This document shows positions 1 to 7,991 of a DNA stretch of 64,000 bases, piece by piece. The notes beneath the pieces were generated by a model. That model ran no database searches, had not been told where the DNA came from, and saw only the letters and a program-made list of their open reading frames with translations. The position numbers were made by a program, and so were the translations under genes. This stretch comes from Devosia neptuniae (GTDB lineage: Bacteria > Pseudomonadota > Alphaproteobacteria > Rhizobiales > Devosiaceae). Position 1 is the first letter of the stretch. Each line of letters begins with the position of its first letter. The stretch lies in the NCBI RefSeq assembly GCF_025452235.1, contig NZ_CP104965.1, positions 2,042,501 through 2,106,500 on the forward strand, given 5' to 3'.

Positions 1-773
1 CCGACGGCATAGACACCGATGACCAGGCTCGCCGCGCCGGGCTGGCCCCAGGCCTCGGTGATGGCCACGACACTGACTTCGGCGGTAGCGAAAATGGCGC
101 CGACGAAGATCAAGGCCAGGGTGATGATCTGCACCGGCCGCTGCCAGATGGCGGAGGCGCCGGAGGTTTCGGCGCTGCTGCGCGTTCTGGGCTGGGTGGA
201 GCGTTGCACGATGAAGGCGAAGCCCCCCACGGCCAGCAACAGCGTGCTGACCACGAGGCCCGCTTCGGGGAAGAGGGCGACACTGAGCCCCACCGAGAGC
301 GAAGCGCCGGCGATATAAACCAATTCGTCAGCGGCGGATTCAAAGGCAAAGGCGGTGTTCAGCTCGGGCCGGTCGCGGAACAATTCGCTCCAGCGAGCGC
401 GCAGCATGGCGGGAAAGCTGGGCATGACCGAAGCGCCAAAAGCTGCGGCAAACAGCGTCCAGGCCGGCCAGCCCTGATTGGCGGCGAAGATCAGCACGGC
501 AAAGGCGATGATGGCAATGATCGTGGTGGGTGCCAGCACCCGAGCCTGGCCGAGCCGGTCGACCACGCGCGAGATCTGCGGCGCGAGCAGGGCATTGGTC
601 AGTGCATAAGTCGCCGAGACGGCGCCAGCGAGCCAGTATTCGCCGTGGGTTTGGGACAGCATGGCGACAATGCCGATGGGTGCCATGGCGATGGGCATGC
701 GGGCAAAAAAGCCGGCGCTGGCGAATGCCTTGGCCCCGGGGGCTTTGAATATCTCTGCATAGGGGTTCGACAT
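1..773 (-). CDS. MFS transporter, partial (3' end outside window)
   Basis: Reading from the ATG at 773 toward position 1, 257 codons stay open and run off the window. The product begins MSNPYAEIFKAPGAKAF and is a chain of hydrophobic segments separated by short basic loops, such as RVVDRLGQARVLAPTT after the second helix pair, the pattern of a Major Facilitator Superfamily permease. About seven to eight membrane segments are visible. It is transcribed divergently from a TetR repressor, and three palindromes lie between the two genes, so it is probably an efflux pump repressed by that TetR protein. The substrate cannot be told from sequence. The family call is fairly sure; the efflux role is inferred from context. 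Confidence 0.8.
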   Translation of the reverse strand, partial: MSNPYAEIFKAPGAKAFASAGFFARMPIAMAPIGIVAMLSQTHGEYWLAGAVSATYALTNALLAPQISRVVDRLGQARVLAPTTIIAIIAFAVLIFAANQGWPAWTLFAAAFGASVMPSFPAMLRARWSELFRDRPELNTAFAFESAADELVYIAGASLSVGLSVALFPEAGLVVSTLLLAVGGFAFIVQRSTQPRTRSSAETSGASAIWQRPVQIITLALIFVGAIFATAEVSVVAITEAWGQPGAASLVIGVYAV

Positions 774-817
774 TTGGGAACGTCCTCGACATTAATGAAA
801 TGCCACAGCAGGTTTCA

Positions 818-885
818 CATACGTGGCGTATGATAATTAGGTAGTCGCATACGAAACGTATGTCAATTGACATTCGAGGCGTATG
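818..885. promoter_or_regulatory. Three tandem 15-bp operator palindromes (TetR-type)
   Basis: Three copies of CATACG-N3-CGTATG lie between the divergent MFS and tetR genes: 818-832 (CATACGTGGCGTATG), 848-862 (CATACGAAACGTATG) and 871-885 (CATTCGAGGCGTATG, one mismatch in the left arm). Start-to-start spacing is 30 and 23 bp. The outer copies extend to CACATACG and CGTATGTG. Their position between a repressor and its likely target makes them the probable binding sites of the TetR protein encoded at 895. Confidence 0.8.
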
Positions 886-895
886 TGAATAGGTA
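838..895. promoter_or_regulatory. Back-to-back promoter of the MFS and tetR genes
   Basis: The palindrome TGTCAATTGACA at 861-872 supplies a TTGACA -35 box on both strands. On the minus strand, TTGACA (866-861) is followed after 17 bp by TACCTA (843-838). On the plus strand, TTGACA (867-872) is followed after 17 bp by TAGGTA (890-895). One operator fills each -35/-10 spacer: 848-862 on the minus strand and 871-885 on the plus strand. The -10 boxes are weak, so this is a sequence-based prediction only. Confidence 0.45.
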
Positions 896-1491
896 TGGCC
901 ATGACCCGCAGAACCCGCAGCGAGATGATTGTCGAAACCCGTGCCAAGCTGATTGCCGCGGGCCGGCAAGCCTTTGCCACATTGGGCTATGCCGAGGCCT
1001 CAATGGACGATTTCACCGCGGCGGCGGGACTGACGCGCGGGGCGCTCTATCACCATTTCGGCGACAAGAAGGGGCTGTTCGAGGCCGTCGTGAACCAGAT
1101 CGACGGGGAAATGAACGAACGGCTGAAGGAGCGCGCGGCCAAGGCGCCAAGCCGCTGGGAGAGCTTTGTCGAAGAGGGAATCGGCTATATCGAAATGGCG
1201 CTGGAGCCCGAGATCGGGCGCATCCTGCTGCGCGACGGCCCGGCCGTGCTGGGCGATCCGGCATCCTGGCCCAGCGCCAATGGCTGCATCATGACGATGA
1301 AAGCCAGCCTTGACGCCCTGCTGGCAGATGGCGTGATCCGCGACATCGATACCGAAGCCACCGCCCGCATGGTCACCGGCGCGTCATGCTATGCGGCGCA
1401 ATGGATCGCCAATGCGGACGACCCGGTGGCGATTTCCAAACGCGCGACCGAAGCCTATCGCCAATTGATCGAGGGCCTATTGCGGCCCTGA
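895..1491 (+). CDS. TetR/AcrR family transcriptional regulator
   Basis: A 198-residue repressor. The N-terminal helix-turn-helix is clear at about residues 39-60 (FTAAAGLTRGALYHHFGDKK), the classic TetR signature; the helical C-terminal ligand domain shows no diagnostic motif. It is divergent from the MFS gene and adjoins three 15-bp palindromes, so it probably represses both genes until an inducer binds. The start is ambiguous: ATG at 895 or ATG at 901, neither with a good Shine-Dalgarno sequence. The predicted plus-strand -10 box overlaps 895, which would favour 901 and a leaderless mRNA. It ends one base before the convergent oxidase operon. Confidence 0.93.
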   Translation: MAMTRRTRSEMIVETRAKLIAAGRQAFATLGYAEASMDDFTAAAGLTRGALYHHFGDKKGLFEAVVNQIDGEMNERLKERAAKAPSRWESFVEEGIGYIEMALEPEIGRILLRDGPAVLGDPASWPSANGCIMTMKASLDALLADGVIRDIDTEATARMVTGASCYAAQWIANADDPVAISKRATEAYRQLIEGLLRP

Positions 1492-1492
1492 G

Positions 1493-1852
1493 CTAGGTGC
1501 CGCCATTGAGGAACAGCACCCGCGTCAGCTGCGTGTAATTGGCCTCAAGCGCCATCAGTGCCACAAAGACCAGAATGAGCACCGGCGGCACCAGAATGGC
1601 ATAGCTCAGCGCCAGCCGTTCCCAGCGCATATGCATGAAGATCGAGACGATCAGCCCCGCCTTGAGCAGCATCAGCGTCACGATCAGGCCCCAGCGCAAC
1701 AGGCCCTGGAACTGCAGGATGTCGACCATGTAGGAGCCGACGCTGAGGATGAAGAGCCAGGTCCAGACCACCAGATAGAGCCGGATGGGATGCTGCTGGC
1801 TCTCGTCGTGGCTCGGCACGGGCGTTGTGGAAGCGGTCGCAGAATGACTCAT
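1493..1852 (-). CDS. ctaF: Cytochrome c oxidase subunit IV (prokaryotic COX4 family)
   Basis: A 119-residue membrane protein with a short polar N-terminus and three hydrophobic helices, the size and layout of prokaryotic oxidase subunit IV. The segment LKAGLIVSIFMHMRWE resembles this family's loop between helices 2 and 3. The ATG at 1852 lies five bases beyond the stop of the upstream subunit III gene and is preferred to an in-frame start 14 codons earlier that would lie inside that gene. It is the last gene of the oxidase operon. The small subunit helps assemble or stabilise the complex and carries no redox centre. Confidence 0.85.
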   Translation of the reverse strand: MSHSATASTTPVPSHDESQQHPIRLYLVVWTWLFILSVGSYMVDILQFQGLLRWGLIVTLMLLKAGLIVSIFMHMRWERLALSYAILVPPVLILVFVALMALEANYTQLTRVLFLNGGT

Positions 1853-1857
1853 CTCAA

Positions 1858-2580
1858 TCACCACAGGTAAAAGAAGGCGAAAATGAAAACCCACACCAGA
1901 TCGACAAAGTGCCAGTAAAGGCCCATGATTTCGACGATCTCATAGCGGCCCTTGCGGGCGGTGAAGAAGCCGGGACGGCCGGTGTCGAAGTCGCAGCGCC
2001 AGACTTTTCGGGCAACGATCAGCAGGAAAATGACGCCGATGGTGACATGGATGCCGTGAAAGCCGGTGATCATGAAGAAGATGGCGCCGAATTGCTGGGC
2101 GCCGAACGGGTTCTCCCAGGGGCGCACGCCCTCGGAGATCAACTTGCTCCATTCAAAGGCCTGCATGCCCACGAACATGGCGCCGAAGGCGGCGGTCAGC
2201 AGCATGAGTACAGCAGTTTTCTTGCGGTCGCGGCGATAGCCGTAATTGACCGCCATGGCCATGGTGCCGCTCGAGGTGATCAGCACGAAGGTCATAATGG
2301 CGATGAGCAATAGCGGCATATGGTGACCGGCGATTTCCAGCGAGAAGACCTCGCTGGCATTGGGCCAGGTCACCGTGGTGGACATGCGCGCCGTCATATA
2401 GGACAGCAGGAAACAGCCGAAGATGAAGGTGTCGCTGAGCAGGAACACCCACATCATCACCTTGCCCCAGGAGGCGGTCTTGAACGAGCGCTGGTCGGAG
2501 GACCAGTCGGCGGCGATGCCGCGCCAGCCGGGCAGGCGCGCCGGGGGCTCGTGGGAGGGTGTCACTGCAGGATCGCTCAT
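1858..2580 (-). CDS. ctaE: Cytochrome c oxidase subunit III
   Basis: 240 residues with a hydrophilic N-terminus followed by several membrane helices. The segments WVFLLSDTFIFGCFL, GMQAFEWSKLI, MITGFHGIHVTIGV and GLYWHFVDLVWVFIF are typical of heme-copper oxidase subunit III; HGIHV and YWHFVDLVW are its best-conserved stretches. The ATG at 2580 overlaps the stop of the preceding gene in an ATGA arrangement and is preferred to an in-frame start 11 codons upstream inside that gene. Subunit III binds no metal but supports proton uptake and turnover stability of the inner-membrane complex. Confidence 0.92.
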   Translation of the reverse strand: MSDPAVTPSHEPPARLPGWRGIAADWSSDQRSFKTASWGKVMMWVFLLSDTFIFGCFLLSYMTARMSTTVTWPNASEVFSLEIAGHHMPLLLIAIMTFVLITSSGTMAMAVNYGYRRDRKKTAVLMLLTAAFGAMFVGMQAFEWSKLISEGVRPWENPFGAQQFGAIFFMITGFHGIHVTIGVIFLLIVARKVWRCDFDTGRPGFFTARKGRYEIVEIMGLYWHFVDLVWVFIFAFFYLW

Positions 2581-3296
2581 CGCATTCCTCCTTGGGACAG
2601 GATCTGGCCGCAAAAGGCCAGGAATTCACCGGCCGAACCGGACAGGACGCCGAGCAGCAGCGCCCAGATCAGCAGCATGAACAGCCAATAGGTGGCGGAG
2701 AGTTCCACGCTCAGTTTGATCCGTTCGGCCAGCTCATTGCGGCGGATGCGCTCGAACGTGCCGGCGAGGGCAAACATGCCCCCGATTACATGCAGTCCAT
2801 GCGCCGCCGTCATCAGATAGAAGAAGCTGTCGGCCGGCCCCGAATTGACGAAATTGCCTGTGGCCGCCAGCATGCGCCAGGCCACGAACTGACCAACCAG
2901 GAACAGCAGCGCTAGCCCGATGGCGGCGAGCACACCGGTTCGCACCGCGCCCTTGTCGCCACGATTGGCCGCCCGTAGCGCCCATTCCAGCGCCAGTCCG
3001 GTGCCGACCAAAGCCAGCGTGTTGGGCCAGACAATCCAGGGCAGCGGCATGTCCCGCCAGTCCAGCCCCTCCGAGCGCAGCAGATAGCCGGTGATCAGCA
3101 GCGCGAAGAGCGAGCCGACGACAGCCAGAAATACCCCCAGGCCCACCTGCGCCGGAGCATAGGGAGCCGGATTGGGCGCGGCCACGCCGCCAGCCTGGTC
3201 GACCTGCAACCAGGGCTTTGCCGCCAGGCCTTGCCGCGACAGCCACCAGCCGACGATCAGGGTGAGAATGGCGATGAAACCCAGAATGGCGCTCAT
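2577..3296 (-). CDS. Second subunit III-like cytochrome oxidase protein
   Basis: A 239-residue polytopic membrane protein between subunits I and III of the operon. The C-terminal half carries the subunit III pattern in SFFYLMTAAHGLHVIGGM and ELSATYWLFMLLIWALLL. The N-terminal half is more divergent, with GFIAILTLIVGWWLSRQGL as the first helix. Its ATG overlaps the ctaD stop (ATGA). Two subunit III-like genes in tandem recall the coxMNOP-type alternative oxidase clusters known in Bradyrhizobium; that comparison comes from knowledge of the family, not from an alignment. It is probably a structural subunit without its own cofactor. Confidence 0.78.
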   Translation of the reverse strand: MSAILGFIAILTLIVGWWLSRQGLAAKPWLQVDQAGGVAAPNPAPYAPAQVGLGVFLAVVGSLFALLITGYLLRSEGLDWRDMPLPWIVWPNTLALVGTGLALEWALRAANRGDKGAVRTGVLAAIGLALLFLVGQFVAWRMLAATGNFVNSGPADSFFYLMTAAHGLHVIGGMFALAGTFERIRRNELAERIKLSVELSATYWLFMLLIWALLLGVLSGSAGEFLAFCGQILSQGGMR

Positions 3297-5062
3297 GCCG
3301 GGTCTCCCTTGGTCACGCTGCCCGGCTCGTTCTGGGGGATGAAATCCTCCTTGGCGCCGGGCACGCTGTAATCATAGGCCCAGCGATAGACATTGGGCAG
3401 GTGCTCGCCCCAATTGCCATGCGGCGGCGGGGTGGTGGGCGTCTGCCATTCCAGCGTCGTGGCGCGCCAGGGATTGGGACCGGACGGGCGGCCGTAACGC
3501 AGGCTCCAGATCAGGTTGAACACGAAGACCAACTGCGCGAACCCGACGATGAAGGCCATGATCGAGATGAAGGCATTCAGGCTGTGCCCCGACTCCGGCA
3601 TGATCATGATGCCTTCAGTCTCGAAATAGCGGCGCGGCAGCCCCATCAGGCCCAGATAATGCATGGGAAAGAAAATGAGATAGGCGCCCAGGAACGTGAC
3701 CCAGAAATGGAACTTGGCCATGGCGTCGCCCAGCATGCGGCCGGTGACCTTGGGATACCAGTGATAAATGGCGCCAAAGATCACCAGGATCGGCGCCACA
3801 CCCATTACCATGTGGAAATGGGCGACCACGAACATGGTGTCCGAGAGCGGCACGTCCACCACCACATTGCCCAGGAACAGGCCGGACAGGCCGCCATTGA
3901 CGAAGGTGACGATGAAGCCCAGGGCAAACAGCATGGGCGGATTGAAATGGATATCGCCGCGCCACAGGGTCAGCACCCAATTATAGACCTTTATGGCCGT
4001 TGGCACTGCAATGATCAGCGTGGTGGTGGCAAAGAAGAACCCGAAATAGGGGTTCATGCCGCTCACATACATATGGTGCGCCCAGACCACGAAGCTGAGC
4101 ACGCCAATGCCCACAATGGCCCATACCATCATGCGATAGCCGAAAATGTTGCGGCGGGCATGGGTGCTGATCAGGTCCGAGACGATGCCGAAAGCGGGCA
4201 GGGCGACGATATAGACTTCGGGGTGCCCGAAGAACCAGAACAGGTGCTGGAAGAGGATCGGGCTGCCCCCGCCATAGCTGAGCTGCTCACCCATTTCGAC
4301 CAAAGTCGGCATGAAGAAACTGGTGCCCAGATATTTGTCGAACAGCATCATGACGGCCGCGACGAACAAAGCCGGAAAGGCCAGCAGCGCCATGACGGTG
4401 GCGACGAAAATGCCCCAGATCGTCAGCGGCAGCCGCATCAGCGTCATGCCGCGGGCCCGGGCCTGCAAGACCGTCACGGTGTAGTTCAGCCCGCCCATGG
4501 TGAAGCCGATGATGAAGATGATCAGCGACACCAGCATGAGCATGATGCCCCATTGCTGGCCCGGTGTATTTGAGAGGATTGCTTGCGGCGGATAAAGCGT
4601 CCAGCCCGCCCCGGTCGGGCCGCCCGGCACGAAAAAGCTGATCACCAGCAGCATGACCGCGACGAAATAGAGCCAGAAGCTGAGCATATTGGCATAGGGG
4701 AACACCATGTCCCGGGCGCCCACCATCAGCGGGATCAGGTAATTGCCGAAGCCACCCAGGAACAGGGCCGTCAGCAGGTACACCACCATGATCATGCCGT
4801 GCATGGTGATGATCTGGTAATAGCGGTCGGCGTCGATGAATTCGACCAGCCCCGGGAAGCCCAGTTGCAGGCGGATCAGCCAGGACAGCACCAGCGCGAC
4901 AAAGCCGATGGCCAGTGCTGTCCCCGCATATTGCACCGCAATGACCTTGGCATCCTGGGAGAAGACGTATTTCGTCCACCAGCTATGGGCGTGGTAAAGT
5001 TCCATCTCCTCGAGTTCGGCGGGCGGTACCGTGGCGCTCGCGTCATGGGGGATGTCGGCCAT
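3293..5062 (-). CDS. ctaD: Cytochrome c oxidase subunit I (heme-copper, aa3 type)
   Basis: The 589-residue catalytic subunit that reduces oxygen to water and pumps protons across the inner membrane. All expected ligands are visible: heme a His88 and His417, heme a3 His415 (both in VVAHFHMVMG), and CuB His280, His329 and His330. The cross-linked Tyr284 and proton-channel Glu282 are in HPEVY, Lys358 (VPTAIK) marks the K channel, and Asn107/Asp118 (GNYLIPLMVGARDM) lie at the D-channel entrance. This is the signature of a type-A1 oxidase. A GAGGAGG Shine-Dalgarno sequence precedes the ATG. It lies 71 bp after ctaC and overlaps the next gene by 4 bp. Confidence 0.97.
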   Translation of the reverse strand: MADIPHDASATVPPAELEEMELYHAHSWWTKYVFSQDAKVIAVQYAGTALAIGFVALVLSWLIRLQLGFPGLVEFIDADRYYQIITMHGMIMVVYLLTALFLGGFGNYLIPLMVGARDMVFPYANMLSFWLYFVAVMLLVISFFVPGGPTGAGWTLYPPQAILSNTPGQQWGIMLMLVSLIIFIIGFTMGGLNYTVTVLQARARGMTLMRLPLTIWGIFVATVMALLAFPALFVAAVMMLFDKYLGTSFFMPTLVEMGEQLSYGGGSPILFQHLFWFFGHPEVYIVALPAFGIVSDLISTHARRNIFGYRMMVWAIVGIGVLSFVVWAHHMYVSGMNPYFGFFFATTTLIIAVPTAIKVYNWVLTLWRGDIHFNPPMLFALGFIVTFVNGGLSGLFLGNVVVDVPLSDTMFVVAHFHMVMGVAPILVIFGAIYHWYPKVTGRMLGDAMAKFHFWVTFLGAYLIFFPMHYLGLMGLPRRYFETEGIMIMPESGHSLNAFISIMAFIVGFAQLVFVFNLIWSLRYGRPSGPNPWRATTLEWQTPTTPPPHGNWGEHLPNVYRWAYDYSVPGAKEDFIPQNEPGSVTKGDPA

Positions 5063-5133
5063 AAATTCCTCCTCAACTCTCCTCTTTGAAGTGCGGCCGT
5101 CTTATGCGGCCTGGCGCTTCAACACCCCCTGCT

Positions 5134-5925
5134 TCAGGAGGACAGGCTGGCAAATGTCGACTGCGACGTCAGCCATTCCTGGTATTCTTCGTCGGTGACC
5201 ACGGTGACGGTGCCGCGCATATAGGAATGCCCGACGCCGCACAGTTCGGCGCACAGAATTTCGTAGGTGCCCGTCTTGGTCGGGGTGACCCAGAAATAGG
5301 TCACCGAGCCCGGGATCATGTCCATCTTGGCGCGGAATTCGGGCACGTAGAAATCGTGCAGCACATCGACTGAGCGCAGCAGGAAGCGGACCGGCTTGTC
5401 GACCGGCAGGATGAGTTCGCCTCCCTCGATCAGCAGGTCATCCTGCCCCAGCGGGTCATTGGGGCTCACCCCCAGCGTGTTGTCGCCGCCGATCAGGCGA
5501 TTATCGGCGGCGCCCAGCTTGCCGTCGGCGCCGGGCAGGCGGAAGCTCCACAGCCATTGCTGGCCGATCACCTCGATATCGGTGGCGGTGTCGGGCACTT
5601 CGACATATTGCGCCCACACGAACAGGCCCGGCGTCAGCATGGCGATGACGCCACCGGCGGTGAGGGCGGTCAGCCAGCCTTCGAGCCGCTTGTTCTCGGG
5701 TTCGTAACTGGCCTTCCGGCCTTCCTGATGGCGGAAGCGATAGAGGCAATAGGCCACGAACAGCACGACGGCGGCAAACACCGCGCCGGTAATGGCAAAG
5801 GTCAAAACCAAAGTGTTGTCGATATAGCCCCAGTTCGATGCGAGGGGCGAAAACCACCAGGGACTGAAGACATGGAACGCCACCGACGCGACGACGATAA
5901 CCACCATAATGACGGCAACGATCAT
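5134..5925 (-). CDS. ctaC: Cytochrome c oxidase subunit II (CuA protein)
   Basis: The 263-residue subunit that accepts electrons from cytochrome c at its binuclear CuA centre. The copper ligands are intact: His190 (DVLHDFYVPEF) and C225-x-E227-x-C229-x3-H233-x2-M236 in CAELCGVGHSYM. Three hydrophobic segments precede the periplasmic cupredoxin domain; the first (MIVAVIMVVIVVASVAF) may be an uncleaved signal or an extra anchor. No cytochrome c domain is fused at the C-terminus. It is the first gene of the operon, with GGTGAGGGAT upstream of the ATG. No ctaB, ctaG or surf1 gene lies nearby, so heme and copper assembly factors must be encoded elsewhere. Confidence 0.95.
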   Translation of the reverse strand: MIVAVIMVVIVVASVAFHVFSPWWFSPLASNWGYIDNTLVLTFAITGAVFAAVVLFVAYCLYRFRHQEGRKASYEPENKRLEGWLTALTAGGVIAMLTPGLFVWAQYVEVPDTATDIEVIGQQWLWSFRLPGADGKLGAADNRLIGGDNTLGVSPNDPLGQDDLLIEGGELILPVDKPVRFLLRSVDVLHDFYVPEFRAKMDMIPGSVTYFWVTPTKTGTYEILCAELCGVGHSYMRGTVTVVTDEEYQEWLTSQSTFASLSS

Positions 5926-6294
5926 GATCCCTCACCTTCCATCCGGCGGGAGAGATCGCGGTGCAACGGCCAGCAAGCATCCGCCGTGAACGAGCGGACC
6001 TGGACGGCCATGATTTCGCACTTTGGTCATAGGCATGGCCACGCTCCTTGCATCACCCCCTCCGGTGACCTCAATGCAGGAACAGACACGACGCTAGACA
6101 GTGAGGAGCATCGATCGTTGCGGTGCGGCTCACTCAAGGAGAAGGCTGTCATTGACTTGAGAAAATGTCAACGTGCTGCCGCAGCACCCGATTTGGACTT
6201 TTCGGTACCATCATAGCTTATCCCGGCTGAACTAAATGTGGCTCCCGAGCATTGCTCTAGTGGAGTGTTCCCCGCTCAACCGGAGGATGGCAGA
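5926..6294. other. Intergenic region between the oxidase operon and a divergent small gene
   Basis: About 370 bases with no convincing gene. It must hold the promoter of the oxidase operon (minus strand) and of the small gene at 6295 (plus strand). An imperfect dyad TTGACTTGAGAAAATGTCAA lies around 6153. It resembles an FNR/FixK-type site but does not fit the TTGA-N6-TCAA spacing, so no regulator is assigned. Confidence 0.4.
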
Positions 6295-6591
6295 ATGGCT
6301 GACGACAATGATCCGTGGGTAGACAGAGATTTCGAGGCGGCGGTGCGGGACACGGCCTATTTCCTCTGGGAAAATGATGGCCGCCCGTTTGGGCGCGAGA
6401 AGGAATATTGGTTTGCAGCGCTCGAGAAATGCCTGCGCCAGCGCGATGCAGATGCCCTGCTGCGGCAAGGGCTGGATGGCGGCGAGCGGCCGGCGGATGA
6501 CAATATCGATGATCTGGGCCGGCCGGTGAACAACCCGCGCGGCAAGCGGCTGGAGCAGCCGGTGGATAATGACGACGCAGTACGCAAATAG
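6295..6591 (+). CDS. DUF2934 domain-containing small protein
   Basis: A 98-residue soluble acidic protein. DRDFEAAVRDTAYFLWENDGRPFGREKEYWFAALE fits the DUF2934 domain, a short helical module with a conserved Y-x-(L/I)-W-x2-(D/E)-G-(R/H)-P core, seen here as AYFLWENDGRP. The rest is a hydrophilic tail. The ATG at 6295 has GGAGG eight bases upstream (6282-6286) and is chosen over an earlier in-frame ATG at 6238 that lacks one. The function of the family is unknown. It is convergent with the iron-permease-family gene, with six bases between the stops. Confidence 0.8.
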   Translation: MADDNDPWVDRDFEAAVRDTAYFLWENDGRPFGREKEYWFAALEKCLRQRDADALLRQGLDGGERPADDNIDDLGRPVNNPRGKRLEQPVDNDDAVRK

Positions 6592-6597
6592 CACCAT

Positions 6598-7032
6598 TTA
6601 AGGCGCGGGCGAGACTTTGGCGCGGGTGGTGCTTTTGCGCTTGGGCTGATCCACATCGTCCGGCGCGCCTTTTGCCGCCTGTTCCAGATCCTGATGCAAT
6701 TGCTTGATCTCATGCTCGCTGAGCCGTTCGGCGCCGATAAAGGCGTTCTTGGCCGCCTTGCTGGCCAGGATCAGGTCGTCCAGCTTGGCGTGCAGGGCCT
6801 CGCTGTCCCGGTTCTGGGTGTTCTGCAGCACGAAGACCATCAGGAAGGTGATGATCGTGGTGCTGGTATTGACCACCAATTGCCAGGTTTCGGAAAAACC
6901 GAAGAACGGGCCGGATACAGCCCAGACGATGACGCCCAGCAACGCGACGCCGAAGGTCAGGGGCTTGCCGGCTGCGTGGGAAACGCCACCGGCAAACCGT
7001 GTAAAGATGTTCTTTTGCGACAAGGTTTTCAC
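6598..7032 (-). CDS. Low-affinity iron permease family membrane protein
   Basis: 144 residues with two membrane helices (PLTFGVALLGVIVWAVSGPFFGF and WQLVVNTSTTIITFLMVFVLQNTQNRD, split by a short loop) and a charged C-terminal tail. The stretch WQLVVNTSTTI followed by MVFVLQNTQNRD is the hallmark of the family named after fungal Fet4 low-affinity iron permease (Pfam Iron_permease). Bacterial members are only 130-150 residues long and their iron transport has little direct support, so the name should be read as a family label. The tail ends in a Lys/Arg-rich stretch. Gene order suggests a separate transcript from its neighbours. Confidence 0.85.
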   Translation of the reverse strand: MKTLSQKNIFTRFAGGVSHAAGKPLTFGVALLGVIVWAVSGPFFGFSETWQLVVNTSTTIITFLMVFVLQNTQNRDSEALHAKLDDLILASKAAKNAFIGAERLSEHEIKQLHQDLEQAAKGAPDDVDQPKRKSTTRAKVSPAP

Positions 7033-7046
7033 CTCTCTGGTCGGGG

Positions 7047-7457
7047 CTAACCCACCGCCTTGCGCGGGGGAATGACGTAGCGCGCATGGGGCGTGGTCAG
7101 GTCGATCACGTGGCCATCCAGGTCACGGATCACCGCGCGAACCTGCTCGCCGAAGGTCACGGGTTCCTCGATGATCTCCACCTCGAAGGGGCGGATCGCG
7201 TCAACCGCGGCGGGAACATCATCGACCACGATTTCCAGATACGAACCCTGGGCCACGCCCCGTGCGGCGCGGGGTACGAATTCGCTCACCCAATCGATCA
7301 GGCCCAGTTGAAAGGGACTGTCCGGCTGGGTGGCCAGCACCACATACCAGGTTTCGGTATGCACCTGCCGGAAGCCGCACAGCGCCCGATAGAATTCGGT
7401 ACTGGCGGCAATGTCGCGGGTCAAAAGATTGGTCGAAATGCGATGGGCGATGGCCAT
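7047..7457 (-). CDS. VOC superfamily protein (glyoxalase/bleomycin-resistance fold)
   Basis: A 136-residue single-domain protein with the paired beta-alpha-beta-beta-beta modules of the vicinal oxygen chelate fold: AHRISTNLLTRDIAASTEFYRALCGF for module one and SYLEIVVDDVPAAVDAIRPF ... VRAVIRDLDGHVIDL for module two. Metal-ligand positions are partly occupied. CGGAGGATTCC precedes the ATG at 7457, which is chosen over an upstream in-frame start that would add 93 unrelated residues. Family members range from dioxygenases to drug-binding proteins, and the substrate cannot be inferred. The neighbouring iron-permease-family gene follows 14 bases downstream on the same strand, so the two may be co-transcribed. 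Confidence 0.85.
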   Translation of the reverse strand: MAIAHRISTNLLTRDIAASTEFYRALCGFRQVHTETWYVVLATQPDSPFQLGLIDWVSEFVPRAARGVAQGSYLEIVVDDVPAAVDAIRPFEVEIIEEPVTFGEQVRAVIRDLDGHVIDLTTPHARYVIPPRKAVG

Positions 7458-7611
7458 CCGGAATCCTCCGTTTTGCACGAAGCTTTGTAGGAGGCCAACG
7501 GTGCTGGCGTAGGGAAGGTTGCATCCAGGCTGCCGGCCCGCCCCACGGTTTCGCGCAACATCCGGGCCGGGCAATGCGTTGGTCCTGCTCCAAACAATGA
7601 GGAGACAGATC

Positions 7612-7935
7612 ATGCGCACCCATCGCACTTTTGCATCCATTGCCCTTGCTGCCAGCCTGGGTCTTTCCCCCATCGCTATGGCGCAGGAGCATGTCATCGG
7701 CGGGCAACCCGTAGCCGCCGACCAGGTCGATGCCATCCAGGAGCGCTGCGACGAGTTGCGCTACCAGCAGGGCACGACCGGAACGCAGACGCCGGAAACC
7801 ACGATGACCGAAGCCCCGGCAACCGATGCAGCTGCCGCTGATCAAAGCGCCCAGGCCGGAGCGGTCGATCTCGAAAACCTGACCATCGCCATGTGCGACG
7901 AAGGCGGCTTCGCAGCCTCCGAGGAGGCGAACTAG
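7612..7935 (+). CDS. Small secreted protein of unknown function
   Basis: 107 residues starting with a clear Sec signal peptide (MRTHRTFASIALAASLGLSP, with predicted cleavage after AMA at about residue 24). The mature part is small, acidic and rich in Thr, Ala and Gln, with two cysteines (about residues 44 and 97) that could form a disulfide in the periplasm. A GGAG element lies upstream of ATG 7612, and earlier in-frame starts have none. I do not recognise a family. The gene stands alone, divergent from the VOC gene. Confidence 0.7.
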   Translation: MRTHRTFASIALAASLGLSPIAMAQEHVIGGQPVAADQVDAIQERCDELRYQQGTTGTQTPETTMTEAPATDAAAADQSAQAGAVDLENLTIAMCDEGGFAASEEAN

Positions 7936-7991
7936 CCGGGCGCGGGAACGAAACAGCGGGGTTCCCCCTTGTCTGGGCACAGGAGGATGCG

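Noticed and set aside
6153-6172. FNR/FixK-like site upstream of the oxidase operon
   Set aside because: TTGACTTGAGAAAATGTCAA is symmetric only at its ends and does not have the TTGA-N6-TCAA spacing, so oxygen-responsive control is not claimed.
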